From JADZAI01 sp964390465 (lineage in GTDB: Bacteria > Pseudomonadota > Alphaproteobacteria > Micropepsales > Micropepsaceae): a DNA stretch of 36,300 nt. This document shows positions 32,116 to 36,300 of the stretch, piece after piece. The stretch spans positions 1 to 36,300 of the forward strand of contig CAYMIJ010000022.1 in the NCBI GenBank assembly GCA_964390465.1, read 5' to 3'. A program made the translations under genes and the position numbers. A model generated the notes under the pieces. The model saw only the letters and a program-made list of their open reading frames with translations. It searched no databases and was not told where the DNA came from. How positions within the stretch are numbered: position 1 is the stretch's first letter; each line of letters starts with the position of its first letter.

Positions 32116-33015
32116 GTGTCTGATCGTGGTTTTGGCGGTCGCGGTGGTGGCGGTGCGCCTGAAGAAATCTTCGAGTCCGAAGGGACTTTGAAGTGGTTTG
32201 ATCCAGGAAAAGGATTTGGCTTCGTCACGCTGGCCGATGGTGCCGGTGACGCACTGATCCACCAGTCCTGCCTGCGCAATTCGGGCGTGGAAAATCCGCC
32301 ATTGAATGCGCGGATGCTGATGGAGATCGCCAAGCGGCCCAAAGGCCTGCAGGCGGTCCGCCTTATCAATCTGGCTGATGCTGATGGGAACCCGGTGGCG
32401 ATCACCGAGGCCCCGAAATACCAGCCGCGTGAACCGCGCAGTGATCGCGGCGGTTATGGCGGCGGCGGTGACCGCTTCGGCGGCGGCGGTGGCGATCGTT
32501 TTGGTGGCGGTGGCGGTGACCGTTTCGGCGGCGGTGGAGATCGCTTCGGCGGTGGCGGCGGTGACCGTGGTGGTTTTGGTGATCGTCGTCCGCGCGGTGA
32601 CCGCTTCGGCGGCGGCGGTGGAGATCGCTTTGGTGGCGGTGGAGACCGTGGCGGCTTCGGCGGCGGGGATCGCTTTGGCGGCGGTGGAGACCGTGGCGGC
32701 TTTGGCGGTGGTGATCGCGGTGGCTATGGTGGCGGCGAGCGCCGTCCGCGCCGTGACTTCGGCGATCGCGGTGGTTCATCCATGCCGGAAGTCGTACCGA
32801 CCGGTGATCCGGAACCCGCAACGGTCAAGTGGTTCAACCGCGCCAAAGGCTATGGCTTTGTGACGCGTGCCGACAATTCGCCTGACATCTTCGTCCATAT
32901 GGAAACCCTGCGCCGCGCCAACCTGCGCGAGCTGGAACCGGGCCAGAAGGTCACTGTGCGTCTGGGCAATGGGCCTAAGGGCGTCATGGTCGCCGAACTC
33001 AAGATCGACGACTGA
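32116..33015 (+). CDS. Double cold-shock-domain protein with RGG-like glycine-rich linker
   Basis: A 299-residue probable RNA/ssDNA-binding protein. An N-terminal cold-shock domain (about 22-92) has EGTLKWFDPGKGFGFVTL with RNP1 intact, while RNP2 is weakened (DALIHQS instead of DIFVHFS). A long linker (about 105-225) is made of repeated DRF-Gly(4-5) and DRGG(F/Y)G units. The C-terminal domain (about 234-299) has ATVKWFNRAKGYGFV and DIFVHME, both RNP motifs intact. It probably acts as an RNA chaperone, and the low-complexity linker could promote self-association; both are inference. The start is GTG 32116 with a GGGGG run 7 bases upstream. A strong terminator follows at 33039-33064. Confidence 0.9.
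   Translation: MSDRGFGGRGGGGAPEEIFESEGTLKWFDPGKGFGFVTLADGAGDALIHQSCLRNSGVENPPLNARMLMEIAKRPKGLQAVRLINLADADGNPVAITEAPKYQPREPRSDRGGYGGGGDRFGGGGGDRFGGGGGDRFGGGGDRFGGGGGDRGGFGDRRPRGDRFGGGGGDRFGGGGDRGGFGGGDRFGGGGDRGGFGGGDRGGYGGGERRPRRDFGDRGGSSMPEVVPTGDPEPATVKWFNRAKGYGFVTRADNSPDIFVHMETLRRANLRELEPGQKVTVRLGNGPKGVMVAELKIDD
32470..32737 (+). repeat. Tandem Gly-rich coding repeat in the cold-shock gene
   Basis: The coding DNA repeats a roughly 21-27-base unit encoding DRFGGGG(G), seven DRF copies interspersed with four DRGG(F/Y)G units. The spacing of the units varies by one glycine, and the DNA copies differ at synonymous positions, so they are not all recent duplicates. Confidence 0.85.
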
Positions 33016-33038
33016 TTTTACATTGATCCAACAGGCTG

Positions 33039-33064
33039 AGGCCCGCCATCAAGGCGGGCCTTTT
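33039..33064 (+). terminator. Rho-independent terminator after the cold-shock gene
   Basis: The stem AGGCCCGCC (33039-33047) pairs with GGCGGGCCT (33053-33061) around a 5-base loop ATCAA and is followed by TTTT. It lies 24 bases after the cold-shock gene stop. Confidence 0.85.
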
Positions 33065-33105
33065 GCTATGTGGACAGTCCATGAAGGCGGGCGTATCCCG
33101 CTGCC

Positions 33106-34542
33106 ATGAGCGATGCGGGGTCAATGTTATCCCGGCGGGATCCTCTGCGCCCGCCAGCACCTGTGCCCGTCCCGGAGCGCGCGGGCTACGAGCCGGGTCT
33201 GATCGACTACTGGCACTTCTTCAAAGCCGCGCGGCGCAATCTGCTCACGGCGTTCAGCGATGTCAGCTATCGTGAACTTCTGGTGAAGCGCAGCTTTCTC
33301 GGCACAAAGGTCTGGGTGCTGTGCGACCCGGACGCAATCAAGCGCGTGCTGCTCGACAATGTGGAGAACTATCCCAAAAGCGGTCAGCAGGTCCGCCGTC
33401 TTGCGCCCGCGCTCGGCAAGTCGATGCTGCTGGCGGAAGGCGAACCCTGGCGCTGGCAGCGGCGCACCACAGCACCGGCCTTTCAGCACCGCCGCATCAC
33501 CGGCTTTGCGCCTGCCATGGTCGCTGCGGCTGAGGACATGCTCGCCCGCTGGGAAAGCGAACAGGCGCACGAACGAAACATTGCCGACGACATGATGAGC
33601 CTCACCTTCGACGTACTCTCGCGCACCGTCTTCGGGGCCAGCGCGCCCCTCGACGTGAGGCGCATGGGCAAGGCGTTCGAGGTCTATTTCGACACGGCGG
33701 CAAAGCTCGACATGGCGTCTATGCTCAACCTGCCGCAATGGGTGCCGACCATCGGACGTATGCGGGCGCGCCCGGCGCTCAAACTGTTCAGGCAGGAAGT
33801 CAACGGCGCGATCCAGCGGCGCCGCGCTGAACTGTCGGCGCACCCTGATCGTGACACCAGCGATCTTCTGGCCATGCTGCTCACCGCGCGTGACCCCGAA
33901 ACGGGGCAGTTGATGGATGACAGCCTCGTCTATGACAACGCGCTCACCTTCATCGCGGCAGGCCATGAAACCACAGCCAATGCGCTCAACTGGACCTTCA
34001 TGTTGCTTTCGCTTTATCCGTGGGCGGAAGCAAAGGTCATGGCCGAACTTGGCTCTGTCCTGAATGGCCGCTCGCCAACGGCCGAGGACGTGCCCAAACT
34101 CGTCTATCTCAGACAGGTGTTTGACGAGACATTGCGGCTTTATCCGCCAGCACCCTTCATCATGCGGGACGCGATCGCCGATGACACGCTGTGTGCTCAA
34201 CCCCTATCGAAAGGCACGCAGATCCTCATTCCGATATGGGTGCTGCACCGGCACCGCCAGCTATGGCACGATGCTGATCTGTTTGACCCGGAGCGTTTCG
34301 CGTCGGGCAATCGTGAATCCATTCACCGTTTTGCCTATATCCCGTTCGGGGCGGGGCCGCGCGTGTGTATAGGCACGAGCTTCGCGCTTCAGGAAGCGAT
34401 GTTGCTGCTCGCCACTATCCTGCAACGCTACCGCCTGACACTCAAACCCGGCCACATCATCGAGCCGCACGCGGCCATCACGCTGCGACCACGCGGCGGC
34501 TTACCAATGCTGTTGCAGCGCCGCCGGCTTAGCCCTTCTTGA
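33106..34542 (+). CDS. Cytochrome P450
   Basis: A 478-residue heme monooxygenase. The I-helix has AGHETT (residues 285-290), the K-helix EXXR is in FDETLRLYPP and the heme-binding loop is FGAGPRVCIG with the cysteine ligand Cys421. No N-terminal membrane anchor is visible, only a proline-rich tail, so it should be soluble. The loop and C-terminal helix resemble the bacterial CYP102/CYP4-like side of the superfamily more than camphor-type bacterial P450s; a family number cannot be given. No redox partner (ferredoxin or reductase) is adjacent. The start ATG 33106 has no clear ribosome site. The 3' end overlaps the convergent DUF169 gene by 14 bases. Confidence 0.93.
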   Translation: MSDAGSMLSRRDPLRPPAPVPVPERAGYEPGLIDYWHFFKAARRNLLTAFSDVSYRELLVKRSFLGTKVWVLCDPDAIKRVLLDNVENYPKSGQQVRRLAPALGKSMLLAEGEPWRWQRRTTAPAFQHRRITGFAPAMVAAAEDMLARWESEQAHERNIADDMMSLTFDVLSRTVFGASAPLDVRRMGKAFEVYFDTAAKLDMASMLNLPQWVPTIGRMRARPALKLFRQEVNGAIQRRRAELSAHPDRDTSDLLAMLLTARDPETGQLMDDSLVYDNALTFIAAGHETTANALNWTFMLLSLYPWAEAKVMAELGSVLNGRSPTAEDVPKLVYLRQVFDETLRLYPPAPFIMRDAIADDTLCAQPLSKGTQILIPIWVLHRHRQLWHDADLFDPERFASGNRESIHRFAYIPFGAGPRVCIGTSFALQEAMLLLATILQRYRLTLKPGHIIEPHAAITLRPRGGLPMLLQRRRLSPS

Positions 34543-35314
34543 TGGTATCGCCATAACTTTTGGCGAGACCAGCGCGGACATCGGCCTGAATCCCGTAGGA
34601 AGGAATGGGATACCGGATACCATTCTTGGAAAGCTGCTTCATGCCGGTGATGGCCGTCTGCAGGTCTTCAATGGTCAGCGCCATCAGCATTTCATCATCC
34701 GGCACACCGCCAAAGGCCCGTTCGGCATAGCAGGGCAGTGACAGGCTTGGCTCGCGGGTTTTCAGCGCCCGGCCCCATGAATCGGCACAGGCCGTTTCGC
34801 CCACCACGCCCCATTCAAACCGCTTGTAGTTGCGATACTGCAAGCCGTTTATGAACAGGATCATCTGCGCCGGATTGGCATAGACCAACACGATATCGGG
34901 CGGGTCGAGCCTGCCCGAGACCAGCGGAGAAACCGCCATGGCCTGATATTTCCCCGCCGGCGCCATTTCCAGCGCCGCCTGACGGCCCCGTGCGCTTTCG
35001 GCATCACCATGCCAGACGCCCACGAAATGCTTGCCTTCCATGAAGGTCTCATCGGGCGTGAACAGCCCGATCACCGCCTGACACTGATTGCCAACCAGAT
35101 CAGAAGCCGTAATGCCAACCGTCTGGTTCATGCGCGAGGCCATCGACACGATCTGATCGGTCGTATGCACGGCCTTGGGGCGCTTGATGTTCGGCACCGC
35201 CATCATCTCATCTTCTGTGGCAAACATCTTCATGCCGATCACCGTGGTCCGCAGACGCAGCAGGGTGTTCAGCTCATTCAGCATCGATTTGTAGAATTCG
35301 GCTCCAAGACTCAT
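34529..35314 (-). CDS. DUF169 family protein
   Basis: A 261-residue protein matching DUF169: conserved segments are LNTLLRLRTTVIGMKMF near the N-terminus (residues about 13-30), a central VLVYANPAQMILFINGLQY, GVVGETACADSWGRAL (with Cys) and PCYAERAFGGVPDDEMLMAL. The family has no established activity; the conserved Cys residues (about C93, C184, C202) could bind a metal or cluster. Start ATG 35314 is preceded by GGGAGG 5 bases away, a strong site; the frame stays open further upstream. Nothing nearby suggests a specific pathway. Confidence 0.88.
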   Translation of the reverse strand: MSLGAEFYKSMLNELNTLLRLRTTVIGMKMFATEDEMMAVPNIKRPKAVHTTDQIVSMASRMNQTVGITASDLVGNQCQAVIGLFTPDETFMEGKHFVGVWHGDAESARGRQAALEMAPAGKYQAMAVSPLVSGRLDPPDIVLVYANPAQMILFINGLQYRNYKRFEWGVVGETACADSWGRALKTREPSLSLPCYAERAFGGVPDDEMLMALTIEDLQTAITGMKQLSKNGIRYPIPSYGIQADVRAGLAKSYGDTIKKG

Positions 35315-35403
35315 GACGGCCTCCCGATAGAAATGTCTATGGAGACAGCAGAACAAGGTTTGCCCATCATGGCAATGGGCAGGAATCGACTGACGTGGTC
35401 GGT

Positions 35404-35568
35404 TCAGTCGTCCAGCTTCTTGCCGTCCAACTCGCGCGCCGCCTTGCTGCGTTCGGCGTCAGACAGTTGGCGTTCGGCTTTGCTGCGCCCGAACTTCGCG
35501 GCATTGGCATCTGCCACCGCCTTCTTCTCGGCAAGTTCATGTGACAGGCTGCCGGATGGGGTTGGCAT
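35404..35568 (-). CDS. Small DUF4169-like protein
   Basis: A 54-residue acidic/basic helical protein. Its C-terminal two thirds, NAAKFGRSKAERQLSDAERS then ARELDGKKLDD, match the DUF4169 pattern (FGRxKAE..., LDG+) common in alphaproteobacteria. The usual N-terminal stretch, MAEIVNLRRARK-like, is not seen; instead the frame reads RAEINNF before the ATG at 35568, as if the ancestral start codon (at the Arg codon) had been lost. I use ATG 35568, which has no clear ribosome site. It lies between DUF169 and uvrA on the same strand. Function unknown. Confidence 0.65.
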   Translation of the reverse strand: MPTPSGSLSHELAEKKAVADANAAKFGRSKAERQLSDAERSKAARELDGKKLDD

Positions 35569-35651
35569 AAAGTTGTTGATTTCAGCTCTGTCCCGGAATG
35601 ACCTCTACTAGTCGACTTCAGGCCCATGAACTCGGTTGATAGAGTAGTGTT

Positions 35652-36300
35652 TCATCGTTTGCGGGTCTTTGTAGCTGCGGCGGGGGAGGCAGTGCTGGTT
35701 TTGCCCTTCAGCAGCGGCTTCAGGAATGCGCCGGTATAGGAGCGGGGTTCCTTCGCCACATCTTCCGGTGTGCCGGCCGCGACGATCTCGCCGCCACCAT
35801 CACCGCCTTCCGGGCCGAGATCGACAACCCAGTCAGCGGTCTTGATGACCTCCAGATTGTGTTCGATCACGATCACCGTATTGCCCTGATCGGCCAGCTC
35901 GTGCAGCACCTCCAGCAGCTTGCGGACATCCTCGAAATGCAGACCCGTGGTCGGCTCGTCCAGAATGTAGAGCGTGCGCCCGGTCGCGCGGCGTGAGAGT
36001 TCCTTCGACAGCTTGATGCGCTGCGCCTCGCCGCCCGAAAGGGTCGTCGCCTGCTGACCGATCTTGATATAGCCAAGGCCGACACGTTCCAGCGTTTCCA
36101 TCTTATCGCGCACGCTGGGCACAGCCTTGAAGAATGAGGCACCCGCCTCAACCGTCATGTCGAGCACGTCAGCGATGGACTTGTCCTTGAACTTCACTTC
36201 CAGCGTTTCACGGTTATAGCGCTGGCCCTTGCAGACATCGCACTGGACATAGACGTCGGGCAGGAAGTGCATCTCGATCTTGATGACGCCGTCGCCCTGG
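35652..36300 (-). CDS. uvrA: Excinuclease ABC subunit UvrA, C-terminal part (partial)
   Basis: The gene runs off the right end, so only about the last 216 residues are visible. UvrA finds bulky DNA damage in nucleotide-excision repair. The visible part has the second half of the zinc finger (CDVCKGQRYNRETLEV), the second ABC signature TLSGGEAQRIKLSKEL, Walker B LYILDEPTTGLHFEDVRKLL and an H-loop VIVIEHNLEVIK, then GGDGGGEIVAAGTPEDVA and a Lys/Arg-rich tail after YTGAFLKPLL. All are diagnostic of UvrA. Confidence 0.97.
   Translation of the reverse strand, partial: QGDGVIKIEMHFLPDVYVQCDVCKGQRYNRETLEVKFKDKSIADVLDMTVEAGASFFKAVPSVRDKMETLERVGLGYIKIGQQATTLSGGEAQRIKLSKELSRRATGRTLYILDEPTTGLHFEDVRKLLEVLHELADQGNTVIVIEHNLEVIKTADWVVDLGPEGGDGGGEIVAAGTPEDVAKEPRSYTGAFLKPLLKGKTSTASPAAATKTRKR

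Noticed and set aside
32470..32737. CRISPR-like or satellite repeat array
   Set aside because: The repeats are in frame, encode DRF-Gly units of a protein and have no unique spacers of constant length.
33127..34200. 357-codon minus-strand frame opposite the P450 gene
   Set aside because: The P450 has complete I-helix, ExxR and heme-loop motifs, so the antisense frame is a shadow.
35361..35381. Hairpin TGCCCAT/ATGGGCA downstream of the DUF4169 gene
   Set aside because: The 7-bp stem is not followed by a T run on either strand, so a terminator cannot be claimed.

Overview
The window is GC-rich, densely packed bacterial chromosome, almost certainly from an alphaproteobacterium. The evidence is the membrane pyrophosphatase HppA end, a KDO (hence LPS) pathway gene, the bamE / ubiquinol-cytochrome c chaperone / DUF177 / rpmF / plsX / fabH block, a DUF4169 gene and many 4-base ATGA or GTGA start-stop overlaps. 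I cannot name the order or genus. I found no tRNA, rRNA, CRISPR array, insertion sequence or phage gene. No gene-free stretch exceeds about 150 bases.

Layout: (1) 1-3148: hppA 3' end with a strong terminator, kdsA, a lipoprotein L,D-transpeptidase and an MFS exporter. (2) 3197-12943: a glycan or glycolipid-type cluster. It holds a nucleotide-sugar dehydrogenase, three SAM methyltransferases, an AGE-family sugar isomerase, GT2 and GT4 glycosyltransferases, a PlsC-like acyltransferase, an SDR and an alpha-barrel protein of unknown role, in several short convergent and divergent operons. (3) 13018-15809: the DNA repair glycosylase tag, an amidohydrolase-fold protein that lacks the usual metal ligands, and a VOC protein divergent from an ArsR-DUF2087 regulator, with a 22-bp palindrome between them. 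(4) 15814-19914: the conserved core block bamE <> chaperone-DUF177-rpmF-plsX-fabH. (5) 20003-26524: a phosphonate-type ABC transporter (phnC-D-E-E') whose last gene overlaps a sirtuin, then a ClpP-type protease and a GH13 alpha-glucosidase, all on the + strand. (6) 26512-32016: molybdenum-hydroxylase accessory genes (XdhC, an XdhC-MobA fusion, a NifU/IscU-type scaffold, CoxG, CoxS, CoxM) around a DMT transporter and a cupin. No catalytic CoxL/XdhB large subunit is present. (7) 32116-36300: a double cold-shock-domain protein with a long RGG-like linker, a cytochrome P450, DUF169 and DUF4169 proteins and the 3' end of uvrA.

The core block and LPS, envelope and lipid genes (kdsA, bamE, plsX, fabH, acyltransferase) are housekeeping. 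The glycan cluster between hppA and bamE, the phn-sirtuin string after fabH and the incomplete Mo-hydroxylase locus look accessory. The observations most worth following are the metal-ligand-less amidohydrolase, the CoxG-CoxS-CoxM set without CoxL together with an XdhC/MobA/NifU-like operon, the CSD-RGG-CSD protein, and the transporter-sirtuin coupling.
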